A DNA stretch of 64,000 nt from Polytrichum commune (Eukaryota > Streptophyta > Polytrichopsida > Polytrichales > Polytrichaceae): NCBI GenBank assembly GCA_950295325.1, contig OX485804.1, positions 27,340,001 to 27,404,000 on the forward strand, written 5' to 3'. Positions within the stretch are counted from its first letter, which is position 1, and each line of letters opens with the position of its first letter. Below are positions 49,001-61,999 of this stretch, one piece after another. Under the pieces are notes generated by a model that saw nothing but the letters and a program-made list of their open reading frames with translations, did not search any database and had not been told where the DNA came from. Position numbers and translations under genes: made by a program.

Positions 49001-52000
49001 AAGCAATCTAAAACTACTAAGCATAGATTCTCAGAAGCAACTTCCTTGAGAATTTTACTAATCTGTGCTTCTGCCTAAACTATCACCTGTTTCAATATGA
49101 CATTTCATTTTTGACCTCTATCTAACCTTCTTTACTGGAAAGCAGGACAGACAGACAGACAGCCAGATAGTAAAGCTCCCAGCAAGTCAAACATGAACCA
49201 AAAGTTCCTTGCATTAGATGCTATACCTCCAGCAGGTCACTTCCCATCGGAGGACCTGTTCTCAACACGTATTTGTCATACTCAGCAAAAAACTCGCGTA
49301 TCTTCTCATTCACTGGATACAGAGACGAGCACATTCGTGTTCGCAATCTGAACACAGCTTTTCCTTCATCTAGTAGCTCCATTTGTTCCTGTTATCATTC
49401 CAGAAGAGTAAGACATTTATTTAAAGACAATGTCCTATTCTTATAGATAGAATAGCAATCAAGGCAATAACAGCTGAAGGACAGGAAATTGATCAATGTG
49501 CATATCAAAAGTGTAGCAAATCTCAAAACTCAACCGCAGCAGAAAGTTATCATCGATAAGCACTGTCATGCAGGGAAGAACTTCACCTTCACACCCTCTT
49601 CAAGATAGTGGGGTAAAAGCTCTCTAACAACAGGTAAAGTACCCTCCAATCGCATCACCCTGCATCAGACACAAATGCTTCAACAACTCTGTGGTATGCA
49701 ACATCTTCTAAAATCATGAATTTCAGAGGCATATATATAGCACCTATATCAATTCAAGCTTGGACCATGACACAACATGATCCTTATTGAAAGAGATAGG
49801 CTAGGAGCAAGAAAGAAGCACTTAGAAACAGATAAGTAGAATCTTACTGGGCAGCAATCATCAGAGGAAGTACAGAATATCCTACAACCACCTGCAAGAG
49901 AGGCAAACAGTTTGAAGAGATTTTAGTGCTTGGAAGAAACCAATTAAATCTTTCCAAAAGAAATCTATTTTGATAACCCTTTTGTGTACAGATAGGACCC
50001 TCTGAACACTCTGAAATTTGTAAAATATCATAACTATCCTCAAAGACTTGCAAATGCATAATAATAGATTGCAGTCGTCCATTAAAAATTTATTTTCTCA
50101 GACAGTCCCACTCAACCTCCTGGGTGTGAAAATTGCCACTTAAACGCTTCAATTCATAGTTTAATTTCAAATGCAGTCTACTTACCGGCTTCGGAGCCTC
50201 CAATTTCATTTGAAGGTCGACATGGAAGAATGTGAAAAGAAGATGATGTTGTTGAGTGATCACAGCTGGAAGGCGAATCTTGAACTCATCATGAAAGTGA
50301 GGAGTCTTTGAGCTGATGTCAATTTGCGAATGTCCATACTTCTGCATGTTACTATCCGTATCTCTTGGATAGAGGGCCTACACAGCAAGTACATAAGTTT
50401 GAACATCATTATTTCTGTTAGAGTAGTCAAACCAAAAGACAGTCAACTCAAAGTTTAAATCACAAATCCTTTAACAAAGCTCAACTGAGTTGAAGATAAA
50501 TGTTCCCTATTGGAATCTTCATAATTTTTATGAACTGAATCTGAAAGTCTCAAACATTGCAAAATTGAGGAGCCACATTGCCAACTGCCTATGCCCAAAC
50601 AAGGTAGATTCTACTGACATGCAACAAATTCAAAGATCCACTACCACTTCAAAAGAGAATGCTAGAGGAAAAATACACGAGTGAGGAAACCAGAAGAAGT
50701 CCTGTTGAAGAATGGTGTGTACCTCAAGTGGAGGTTTCCGAATATCAAAATCATCCTTCCGAAGCTCCACTCGAACAAAAAGGTTGCGCTTCTTATTGAG
50801 ATTGACTGTTTGAGGATATGCATACAAGCAGTGTAACATCTTTGACATTGGTTCACCTCTGTTTGATGTACGAAACTCTATTGCTTTGAACTGCCACATA
50901 TCGCATCAGAAAAATTAGCTAACTCCAACCATTGACAAGTGTCCAGTATGGATCATTTTAAATCAAACTTTTGTGCATAAAGGATTGCAAGTATATCCTT
51001 GTTTGTATCATGTCATTGAAAACACTTAGAGAGATCGGTAACCAAGGAAAAAAAGGCAAAGAATCAGGTAAGCAATCAAGAGATCAATGAGGTACATAAT
51101 CAAGTAAATCACAAGCAGATGGAGGAAGCAACGGATATCATATTTGTCAACAGAGCAGAAAATTTGAACATGGCATAACATCAAAGCATAGTAGTGGGGA
51201 TGTACTTGAGGACGTCCAAATTCGAAGCTGCTAGCACTGGCAGAATGTGCAAGTCGGTGTTTATCCATTGAGCTCCATTTGGGACGACCATTGAAGGCCC
51301 CCTTTGAGAAATTAGAAGATGATGCATGCCGTGAATGCCTTCCTAGTGATAATTCTCGTCCCTCACCATCTATAGAGCTATTGCTGAAACTGCCACATTC
51401 AGAGAGAGTGTCTGGCTCAATCTCATCCCCTGCCAACCTTTCAACCTCCAGACGAAGGTTTGCCTTCACAGGCTTGTGCGCTAGGCGTTTTGGATCCTGT
51501 ATGTGGCATGCAAATCATGTCAGAAACGGCATTAAGTAAAAGAAGGCACCTAAGGATGTAGAAAAAATGAAGATGACAAGAATTGACACAATACACCCTT
51601 CATGGAAGATGATATTATTTTAAAAGAAGAAAAAATTGCCATGAATTGAGAAGTACATGGCAGTCACCAGCTACCATGACTTACAAAAGATGGAATGACT
51701 AGGTTTGCGGGTGTTGAACCAACCAGAAGAGTCTCTTCCATGTAGTTCTCCTTCACACGATTGAGACCAGGCACATCAACAAGGACAGTATCATGCCTTG
51801 TATCATGATGCTTAGAATCACCACCAGTGACCAACCGTCCATCCATGTCTAGAGCTGCTTCCATCAGGCCTGAACCCAGGAGACTTGGAGGTAAGGGGCT
51901 GCTTGGAGATGTAAAACCCCCTACTCCTCCAGTCACACTGGAATCAAAAAGGGCCACAGTTGCCCAAGCAAAAGGTTCCCTAAAGGGCATCACACGCGCC

Positions 52001-54504
52001 CAGGTCTGAAGCTTCTGCTTTTCCTTCTCTGACAAGCATATCTACAGGACAATTCCCAACCCACCATTCAGTACCTTTGAGCGAAAGAAAGAAAAATAGT
52101 TCATAATTTAATATAAATATTAAATATATTAAATAACAAAAAAATCTCATTCAACAGGAGATTTCACATTCATAATACAGGAAAACTGACACGGAACTCT
52201 AGAACTGAATCACACTGGAACTAAGAAAGAATCAGTAAACATCTCAACCAAGAAAGCTGTTGATACTAGAAAATCTCAACTAGAAAATGGACTTCATCAG
52301 AAATAGAGTTCAAAGCTCAGCTCCTTCCCTGCACTGGACATCAGTGAAATGGAGGATTTACCAGTAACATATGCTTGTGAAAAGCCCAGACACATGATGA
52401 CTTAGGAATACACAAATAATTTGATAATGTTAATTGGATTCAGAAACTCACAGGCTCTTTGCGAGTATAGACAGAGGGTGTCACCCCTCCTTCTTCAGTC
52501 ACATGTTTCTCAAGCTGAATTAGCAGACAGATGACTGGTGACCCTGATTCCAATGAAAACACCACATTTTTTTGACCTCCGCCAGACTCCTGCATGGATC
52601 AATTTTCATGAGATACATACAATGGCTTTAATATTACATTCGTCAAGAAGCAAATCAATTCCCTGGCTGTCTCACCCATATAATCAACACTCTCATCAAG
52701 GCCTCTAGACCTGCCTAGTATCATGATTCAGACAATAATTGAGTCTCTTACATCTTGAAACTCTGAGGGGAGAAACCGAAAGTGAAAGTCCTCTGAGAGC
52801 TTCTCACGCTTTTCCTTATTATACAAACACATTGTGCCATATATGGGTTCTGCACAAGGCATCCAAAGATATACAAAAGGTTAATAAAGAGGAAGCTGCA
52901 GAAAATATTGCATTGAAAAGGTCATCTTCCTAGTTACATGAATAGTGTATGAACAATATCACACTTATCTGGAATCTCAGGACTTACCAACAAGTCCAGC
53001 CTGCATCGTAAGTGCCACAAGCTTCACTGAAATCTTCAGTCCACTGGTAACATAAACACCCAGCATACACAAAATCAGTGAACAGGAGATCAGAGTCACG
53101 GTCAGGTTCTTTTCACTTAGACTTGAATATCCTACTCTACTGCATCACATGTCCCACGAATTACAAAAAAGGTCCAGGAGACCCAATAAGCGTACAAAAC
53201 AACAAGTTAACTGCCCTGAACTTGACAGTTAACCCAGGAAAAAAGCTCTCAAGAGGTGATAGGTGTACATAAAGAATATTCATTGATCAAAGAGAGGTAT
53301 GTGGAAACTTTCAAACCTGTGAGATAGTGCAAGTGGTAGCTCTGGTGTCCTCTGGCCAAAAAATGAAGATCTCTCCGATTGCCAGTTGAAAACAGGGCAG
53401 TAACAAGGCAGTGGAGGGCCCCCATAGTGCTGCATTAAATATGACACAAAGTTCAAAAAATTACGAGAAAACTCAAAATTCTAGAGGAGCACACCAGATA
53501 ACATTCATGATAACTTAAACTGGAACACGTGAAGGTGATAAGAAGTTGCAACACTAACCTGGTTTGCAAAAGACAACACTAGCACTTCCAACAGACCAGG
53601 AAAACAGATTGGATGTTGTAGTTTAAGATAATATCAAACATAATATAGTCTTGATTCTAAGATAAACAAATAAAAGATGGTACAAAGTCCTTCATCAAAA
53701 TCTGTTCGTTTAGATATTAACCTTCTTAGGAGATACCGGATCGGAATCACTTCTTGACGAGTATCTTCCAGATGTGCTGGGTTCTTCTTCATCACTTTCT
53801 CGCCCCCGGGTTGCAAGGGATAGCTCTGTTCATGCAATAAATGGAGTTCATCATATAACTGTAGGTAAACCTTTAGAAGATTTTCAGAGTCAAAGACACA
53901 CAATGCTGATTCTTTAGATGTATATCTAGAGGGGTTTAAGAGCTTTTTGAATTACCAGTCTCAACATCTGTGTCAGGGCCCTCAAAAACCTGCGGCTCAA
54001 AGAGAGGAGGAGATACAGCCTCGTACTGTCCATATTTGCTATCATCCTTCACCCAGTCTGCCTTGTAGCTCTGTAGCAGCTCCTTCAGATGTGGCCAATT
54101 GTCCAAGTTTCCACTTAGCTGCAAAAGTCCACACAAATGTTGATTCCCTTTCTTACACTGTCTAATCCCCCAACATTCAGAATACTGAAACAAGCTCAGT
54201 CCAGGTAGGAGAGGATACCTCCTTTATCAGTGATGTTGTATATTTGCAAAAACACTTAGTAAAGAAGTCAAACCATGTCCAGAACCTACAACAAATTTGC
54301 CTAGCGAGTGCTAGAAATTTATGAATAGAATCTGGAAGCATGACAGATAACAGATAGTCCACAATTGTTAGATTTAATCTGTAAACAGATGGAAACAAAA
54401 GAAGGAATGCAAAGCTTTACCAGGGGATCCAGGTCCAAGCTCTGACTGGGAGACGGAGGGACGATGCGCTTGAACCGCTGGCCATTTACACCATTGTCAC
54501 CCAT
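40012..54504 (-). CDS. SPK1: SPIKE1, DOCK-family Rho/ROP guanine nucleotide exchange factor
   Basis: Thirty exons: 54504-54421, 54118-53956, 53825-53722, 53429-53317, 53043-52988, 52849-52752, 52589-52452, 52041-51685, 51496-51206, 50890-50723, 50377-50186, 49891-49848, 49659-49587, 49388-49227, 48934-48827, 48685-48648, 48380-48236, 47934-47817, 47556-47363, 46933-46803, 46273-46198, 45822-45712, 45315-45133, 44759-44622, 44273-44088, 43793-43446, 43078-42746, 42205-42020, 41392-40415, 40266-40012. All introns read GT..AG, phases agree and there is no internal stop: 1,856 aa, close to the ~1,830 aa of Arabidopsis SPK1. The C2-like DHR1 domain falls in exons 10-12 (about residues 469-603) and the catalytic DHR2 in exons 28-30, with DATYYRVGFYG, KEYVYREARDVRLGD and FDTPFTKNG. 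SPIKE1 activates ROP GTPases and, in Arabidopsis, controls actin, cell shape and ER exit sites. The start matches the conserved N-terminus. TGTGTAG at about 54514 may end a leader intron. Intact and probably functional. Confidence 0.95.
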
Positions 54505-54514
54505 TCCCTACACA

Positions 54515-56400
54515 TGATTCAACAAGGCATATTGATTAGCCACTATCGCAAATCCAAAAAATATCCTCTTTTTGATTCAAACTAGAAGTGTGTGGTAATG
54601 AGTTCCTAATGCCTCCTAGGATATGACGTTGTGCCTAATGCCTCCTCAGCAGAGAGCACATGTGTTGTGCTATTTGTTTTAGAAACCTACCCTTAATCCA
54701 ATTGCCATTAAAAGAGGGGGGGAGAGGGAGGTGGATGGGAATGGGCTTTCCAGTACCATTATTTACTGAACAAAACAAAAACATGGCACTTCCAATGTAG
54801 TAAATGGTGATGCTCATCGCTCTACACTAGAGATTAAACATACTGAAGGGGATACCCACTATGTGACATGGTGATAATAGTGTCATAAAAGAACTGGTGG
54901 CTTTAACTGTTCCAAGCTCCCCTCAATGTACGACAGTTGCAAATCTGCGCATCCAAAGTATTTCTTTGGCCACGAGGAAAGGCAAATCAATTTCTGCAGT
55001 CCAGAAAGAAACTACTTGATGTGCAACATCCTGACCACAGTTTCACTTGAAGGTCGGCATCAAAGAATTAAATGAAAGCTAATGAGAAAGAAAGCCCTCC
55101 GTTGGAGCAAACCACAGAAAGCAAGACTTCACACCAGATTTGAGGCTCCCTCCAAACTACGACTGTGCAACTTGCTCTTCAGCTGGGAAATCTGCGTTTC
55201 CACCGAAGTGTGATCCTAGTCGAAAAATTGGTAGGTATTACTGTAGCAAACAGTGACCTGGCCAAAAAGAGTTTTGATTTAGAAGGCAACGTCTCAAAGA
55301 ATGCAGACGTCGTCTGCCAGTGATTTCCAATCCTCTTCAAGTTATGGAACCTATTTCGATTCTGAGGTGTGGAAACCAAGTGGACGAACTCGGTAGCTTC
55401 AGAGTTGCAGCCTCCCTTTGTATTAATATTCTTTTCTCCCCCAGATTTTAGTTTTTCAGCTTCTGGTAGGCCCCCAAGTTTCGTACTTAGCGACCCCCTC
55501 TACTGAGTTAACTAACATTGGACCCATTGATGATTTGCTTCTTCACTTGAATATATCCTCGGTTGACACTGCAGAAGCCATTGGTGTTGCAATAACGCTG
55601 TCGGGTTCAGTATTATGCTCCCTTGCCACACAGATCCAGGAGTTCTAAATATTTATAACAATTTTCCCATTCTCCTCCTTCCTTCCTTCATCCAATGTGC
55701 TTACCAGTTGTTGCACATCTATACCTTCCAAGCTGTCGAATGTCTCCACATTGCAATGACGAAGATTTTAGGAAGTTAAGCTTTTCAAGTGGAGATTTAG
55801 TGGCTTCCATTTGCTCTTGAGATTGTCTTCTCAAACAACTAGACACTTCCACATGCTGACGTGTCAGTGACCATGTTCGTTGGCGGGCATGAAGAGTATA
55901 GTATACCTCATAAAATTATAATCCTCTTAGCGCTCAAAAGAATCTCGAGAGGGCACCTGCTACATTCTACACGAACATCGTTCCTCCATGCCAATCTTGC
56001 GTCAACTCTTACCACAAGCCTCCAACTCCACTTTCCTTGAGCTTACTTCACTTCTGTTGTTGGCGCGTAAAGACAACCCCAAGATCGGTTTTCAGATTTT
56101 CGAGTCCTTTGAGGTTTAAGACAGTCCTCGCATCCCAGAACCATCATCCCTATCTGCGCCGTGTGTGCTCGTCTTTACTACAGACGAAGTTAAAAACCTT
56201 TGCCTCGTGCCTATTTGTAAAATCATCAGGATAATCAATAATTCCCGCAGTAGTAGTCTCTGTTCTCGATTTCCGACGTTGCATCTTCCCGTACATATCA
56301 TAGACATATTTTCACTTGTATTGTCCATCATGTCAAACGATCTCTTTCGACATTGGCAACACCAGTGATGTTCCGAATTTTCTTCTCGTCAACTTCAGTC
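54515..56400. other. Probable promoter and leader region of SPIKE1
   Basis: No supportable ORF. The region must hold the SPIKE1 transcription start and probably a leader exon. I could not place the start. Confidence 0.35.
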
Positions 56401-56415
56401 TTTCTACATGGATTC

Positions 56416-56935
56416 AGAAAGAGAGAAAAAAGGTGTCCGTCCTAAGGTTGTGTATTTCGTTCTTCTTGTTTCCTCAATGTGTGCATTAAGGATGTCTATG
56501 ATTGCTCAACAATTTCCTCTCAGTTACATAAAATACACCTCCGTCGTACGATGACAAAGATTTTTCTCAACTTGATCTCCTCGATGCATGATTACTTGAT
56601 GACATTGTTTCAGACGAATCTAAGTCGGTGCCATTGCCAGGAAGAAGAGGGAGGAAGGTTGAGAGAGAGAAAAAGAGTGTGTCCTAAGGTTCTGTATTTC
56701 GTTCTTCTTGTTTCCTCAATATGTGCATTAAGGAAGTACGTGATTGCGCATCGATGATTTTTTTCTCAGTTACATAAGATGCGCCTCCGTAGTCACGCGA
56801 TGAAGAAGATTTTTTCCTCTTAAGCTCCCGAATGCATATTTACTTGATGACATTGTTTTGCTTCGCACATACGACTCACGTGCGTCCGAATCTAAGCCGG
56901 TGACATTGCCAGAGAGAAGAGGAAGAAGGAAAGGA
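56416..56935. repeat. Direct tandem duplication, about 246-bp unit
   Basis: AGAGAGAAAAA..GTCCTAAGGTT..TATTTCGTTCTTCTTG at 56416 recurs at about 56662. After it, the marks TGTGCATTAAGGA, CAGTTACATAA, ACTTGATGACATTGTTT and CATTGCCAG appear in the same order in both copies. The second copy has a ~25-bp insertion near 56865-56890. A GGAAGGCA microsatellite follows at 56930-56970. Confidence 0.85.
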
Positions 56936-57128
56936 AGGCAGGAAGGCAGGAAGGCAGGAAGGAAGGAGAAAGGAAAAGGAAGAGAAGAATCTACCTCGTC
57001 TCTTTGTTGACCTCCTCCCCGCACACAACAACTACCGCAATCCGCAATCTTCAGCTCCTCCCGCTCCACCAGCAGCCTCTTCTTCTACTCGTCACCATCC
57101 CTACCTCTACCTGTCCTCCTCCTTCGCC

Positions 57129-57588
57129 TTGTCCTTCTCCTTCTCCTTCTCCTTCTCCTTGCATCCACATTGCTCCTCCCGCGCCTCACTCCTCCTCTCC
57201 CGCTCCTCCCCCGCACTCCCCGCTCTTCCCACACTCCTCCACGTCTTTTCCCGCTCTCTCCCAACTCCAAACACTCAGCCCCTCCCCGAAACTCTCCTCA
57301 CTCACAAACTCCCTTCCCTTACAACAACTCCAACAAGATTCGACGCCTTCTCGAGCCCTCCCTCGGCAACACACACTCTCGCACGCGTCCTCGACACCTC
57401 CCGTCTCAGCGCGCAGCGCGGATCTGCGGTCTCTGGCAGCCTCCTATTCCGAGCGCGTGACATTGTTGTGGAAGAAAAAAACTTGCAATGCTTGAACGCT
57501 GCAATACCTCCTGGCCCCCGATCTGATAACAAACTTAAACTTCCTCACACACCTGACATGTGGTGGATGGATTGCTGCGCCATTGAAG
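57129..57588 (+). CDS. Possible first exon of an organelle-targeted protein
   Basis: An open frame from 57129 reaches AATTGAAG-like sequence and a plausible donor (CATTGAAG|GTAGGCG) at about 57588, about 153 codons. The predicted N-terminus is rich in Ser, Leu, Pro and Arg with almost no acidic residues, as in plastid or mitochondrial transit peptides. The later part (RARDIVVEEKNLQCLNAA..DMWWMDCC) is of ordinary composition. The sequence is strongly CT-rich at the start, so it could equally be an untranslated leader. I found no convincing following exons and recognise no family. Confidence 0.25.
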
Positions 57589-57661
57589 GTAGGCGGAAGT
57601 GGAGGTGGAGGTTTTGTCGTGGCGAGCACGACGATGGCATCGCGAGGAGGAGGCTTGGCTG

Positions 57662-57700
57662 CTTTGCTTTGCTTACTTACTTACTTACTTACACACAGAG
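57662..57700. repeat. CTTA microsatellite
   Basis: About six CTTA units, lying inside an open frame that would give a hydrophobic Leu/Thr run. Confidence 0.85.
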
Positions 57701-58499
57701 CGTGCGCTGCTACTGCTGATCGGCGACCTGTGTGCGTGGGTTCCATTGGCCGCTCTTCCTGCCGAATGTTCTCCCCTTCCCCTTCTTCCCGGCCTTCCTT
57801 TACCCCTCTCTTTTACCCCTCTCTTTTACCCTCTCTTCCCAAATTTTACCCCCCGCTGGGAGTAAATTCTGGGATACCTGCCCGAAAATGGTAGGATCGC
57901 TGCCTTCATGCATTCCACGGACCCCTTTACTCTGCAGGAATCACTTTGTGCCCTTTAACCTCTGAGGGCGTGCTTTTAAGGGAAAAAATTACATAGGTTA
58001 TTGGGAATAATCGTCTATTGGAATAAATTTTACGATCCCATGTTAATCGTAAAGCAATTTATCGACAACAACCTTGATGATGGTCCCACTTCATGTTTCG
58101 AACGACTTAACAATTATCTACATGTAATTTTCTTCTGTCACAAGATATTTACCATGTTCACACTTGGGCCGGTCGATGGTCATGGGCAATAGGAGGAGGC
58201 CCTCTTGATAGAAAAGTGCATCTTTCCAAAATTTATTACTACGGTAATGATTTTTTCCTCCTACGCACATTAACTTCATTGGATGTAATGTATTGTGGTT
58301 TCATCAGTGCGTGCAAGAGAAGAACTCCTATCAAGATGGAAACTCTCTCATACACGCTGTAGTTAGTTTTTGCTCTCACTTAAATAACCCAAAACCCAGG
58401 GTACAGACTCTCAAGGAAGACTTAACTGGTGTCTATTACAGGCATTTGTCACTTCATAGTTCATTAATCAGACCAAAGGGTTGCTATCTTCACTCCAAA

Positions 58500-60420
58500 A
58501 CAGGTTAATATGCTCTTTGCTCTCCTTTTCTCTCCTATAATTCCTCTCACTGTGTCTCATTCAGTGGGGTAGGTGTGTCAGTCTCAGTAGTAACCATCTC
58601 GCCATGAGATTTTGTATAACAATAGTCAAGAGAGAACAATATTCTTTTAGTAACACAATTGTCTTTGGTAACCATTGGCCAATGCATCTTCAATTCAACA
58701 CAACTCCTTCATTACTTGGTCAATGTTAATTCCAATACAAGACAATTGTTTATTCCTTAATTCCCGATTTAATCATTACTCACAACTTATGCAATTAACC
58801 ATTATCAGTCAAGCTATAGTCTTGGTCGCCCTGCACAACCTACAACAACAACAACCAGGGTAACACACAAGATAATAGTTGAATGGGTTAAATCACATTC
58901 CATACTCAAAGATCTAATCTCTTGGCTAATTATCGATTACAACTCCGATCAAAATTGAATTAACTTATGCCTAGGTTTTCTTTATAATCCAAAATTTATT
59001 TTATTTTGCTTGCATTCAATCTTTCTTACAAACCTTACTCATTCCTCTAATCAACTGATCAGAACGATTTCTCATCACTTCAATTGATTGAGATTCTCTC
59101 TTAAATTCCATTCTTCCCAATTATAAACCTATCAGCCTAAGTTCAGATTTCAACTATGATCTCTTACGGCTAAACAATATTCCTTTAATCTCTTCCTACC
59201 TTCCTCAGGTTAACACTAATCATTCCACACAATGGTCTGACTCTTGGCCTCTCGGCCTCCCCTTACAGCCTATAGAGAATTCCACCACAGCCAATAGTTA
59301 CACAATATCCCAATTAACGCTCTGCTAACACTTGGCCTTCTCTCTTTCTCTCCCTCTTCGTCCATTCTCGGCAGCCCCTCTCTCAGGGAGATTATAGTTT
59401 TCTTCCACTTACTCTTATCAATCTCAGTCACCCTCTCACTCAGACGATAGTTTAACTATGATCGTTCGGTCTGTGTGTTCGTAGTTGTACACTTCTTTAC
59501 TCTTGGTAAACCTCTCATTACATTCTTATCTTCTCTTCAGGATATACTTCTCAATCCGAACACAAGTCACTCATAAGGTCAACCGATTACCCTCTGGACT
59601 TGCAGTTTCAATCAATTCAACTATGTACCAGTCCTCTCATCCGATGATGGTTGCACAATTGCTAGTATCACTCGCCAATAGTTTCTCTTCTCAATTTCTC
59701 TTCCCTCTCAGATTATTCATTTACTCGCTTATCGTGATTCATCTTATTCACTCACATTCTCCATCACTCTTTATTCACAACTTCTCTCCCAATCCTTACT
59801 TACTCACGTTGATCCGAATGCACACAATTAGCACTCTCCAATTCATCCCTCTTTCTTAATCCCTGAATCTCTCCTCTTCAATCTCAGATTAATCCAATCT
59901 CTGCCCACATGGCTTCATCCTCTCTGGTTCACTCATAATTTCAATCACGTTCTCAGTCCATCACTATTTCGATTACAGACGATAGTTATCCAAACTCACA
60001 AGCAATCACACTACGCAAGACAATAGTTCGACCGTTCTCGGCCGTTCATCATAACTCATAATTCAAAACAACAATAAACTTCAGTAGCAGATAGTGTCTC
60101 GCAATCGCTGCTTTGATCACTACATCTACCCTGAAAATAGTTAAGCAATTGACCTCGCACAATCTGTGTCGAGGGAGACTAGACCATTAGTTAAACAATG
60201 CGCTCAAAATTATCACAGGAATGTCTGCCTTTGCCATCCTCGCCAACCCTCTTACGGAGGCGGGGAAGACGATAGTTATCCTAACTACCTAAGGGCACCT
60301 AAGCCCATGCCTATGGTTCTAACTACTCCCTAGTCTATGGTTCAACTATCTTCATCCGACTGGATGAACTTCATCTATTTACTGCCTCTTTGCTCATAGT
60401 TGAACTAAGAGACCAAAAAT
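58500..60420. other. G-poor, pyrimidine-rich stretch with recurrent ATAGTT motifs
   Basis: The plus strand is rich in C, T and A and poor in G, with no supportable gene. The motif (A/G)ATAGTT appears about a dozen times, for example near 58880, 59289, 59445, 59678, 59983, 60022, 60135 and 60273. GACGATAGTT itself occurs three times. This looks like decayed repeat DNA of unknown kind. Confidence 0.5.
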
Positions 60421-61548
60421 TTGGCTCACACACGCCCTTCCCCCCCCCCCCCCGAATCATGGGTTGGTTGGGCCCCAGCTGGACCCCCAGTGTGGCCAGT
60501 GTATCATTGGTATGGGCCAATTGTTGGTCCTAGTGTGGGCACGATATTAGTATATGATGAAATGACTTTGATACTACCACCAATTTCAATTTTGATGTTG
60601 CTTCATGATTGGGTTGGTATGATCATACGTGCATATTTGAAATACGCATCACAAGAATTAGAGAGACCTCAAAGAATATCATCTATTTTCAAATTGGAGT
60701 ACACTTAGTAAATATTTGTGCTACAAAGATAAAACAATGTCTCACAACTTATAATCTTATTGTATGAATTAAACCCATCCAACAAAAGAGAGGTTGCCTT
60801 CCTGTGATATGGTCTCTTGAGGTACCCGCACTTCACATTTAGCCAATTGAATAACAAAGCAATGGAGATGATGTATCGTAGTTGTATGATTTTTTTTTGA
60901 AGTTGATATATGGTTGTTAAGACCTTATTAAGCCACTCCAATGAGCGGCGTGGACTCAATTGTCCACTGTGGCATCCAATATATAGGGTGATTTTATGAG
61001 TTCAATTTATTATAATAACACACAATCTAGCATGTTTGCTACTTTTATTAAAAGGGGAAGTTAGTTATAAACATGCTAGCTAGCCTTAAATACACTCAAC
61101 ATAATCATTCCCTTCCCTCGCTTATGAATTGTAACGACATACTATGCCAGTGTTGGGCCCCATGCGACACACAACTATCTTAAATAAATCAAACTAAATA
61201 AGATTTGACTTTTCGATGATAAAACTCCACATATTTTGGTCAAACTTGCAGGGTGAACAATTCTCAGGTGGAGTATTGCTCATATTGTAAGGATGGGTCC
61301 AAGCATAAATATAGAATCATTCTTACAACTTCCCATGCAGAATGGATGTAACAACCTAATGATGAGTAATGTTATGACTCGTCTCGTTTCAAAAATTGTG
61401 GAAATTTTATTGGATGTGTGCAAAACAAAACTGTGATATCACCATTAACAACCCTTATATATCAAAATTAAATAATGCCAGTGTGGGCTATTAATAATAA
61501 TTACATTGATTACCTCACTAACTCATCCTCTCACTTCCACTCACAAAT

Positions 61549-61960
61549 ACTCCCTCCGTCCCAAAATTATTGTCCAATTCACCATTTTTTTTCGTCCCAT
61601 TTATATTGTCCAATTGTTATTAAGCCGTGTTTAGTCGCTCGTGTGCGTTGTTGTAGAGCGCCAATGGACAAACAATGTTGTCCGGGAGAAATCCTTGTCG
61701 AGCCAGCTTCTCCTTGCCCATGTGGGGAAGTTTGTAATTGTTTCCGCCGCCGCATTTCATGACCTCAATAAGGCACTAATGCAGTGACAGGAACACATTC
61801 TTCAACTTGTCGTGGCCCATTGCATTGAAGGAATCCACAACGGCTTTGACCAGCTCATCGATGTTGTTTGGCGCTTGTTGGTGCTGAAGTGATTGGATCG
61901 CTCGGAAGAATCCGAGATCAAGCACGTTCATGTCAGGGTTGTTCGGCGGCTAACAAACCA
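61549..61960 (-). pseudogene. Mariner-like transposase, broken 3' fragment, with terminal motif
   Basis: Read on the minus strand, 61955-61655 translates to PPNNPDMNVLDLGFFRAIQSL, then NNIDELVKAVVDSFNA, then NNYKLPHMGK..LARQGFLP. This is the C-terminal part of plant mariner-like (DD39D) transposases, including the region of the last catalytic Asp. One stop replaces the residue before PPNNPD and another interrupts the sequence after FLSLH, so it is dead. About 100 bp further on, 61549-61577 has CTCCCTCCGTCCC-AAAAT, the typical end of plant mariner/Stowaway elements. The N-terminal half and other end are not recognisable. Confidence 0.8.
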
Positions 61961-61999
61961 ATCGGATATGAGAGTATATTGCCTCCTTACAATATGTAA

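Noticed and set aside
59485-59859. 124-aa ORF at 59.5 kb
   Set aside because: Product of the G-poor base bias; no recognisable domain or splice partner.
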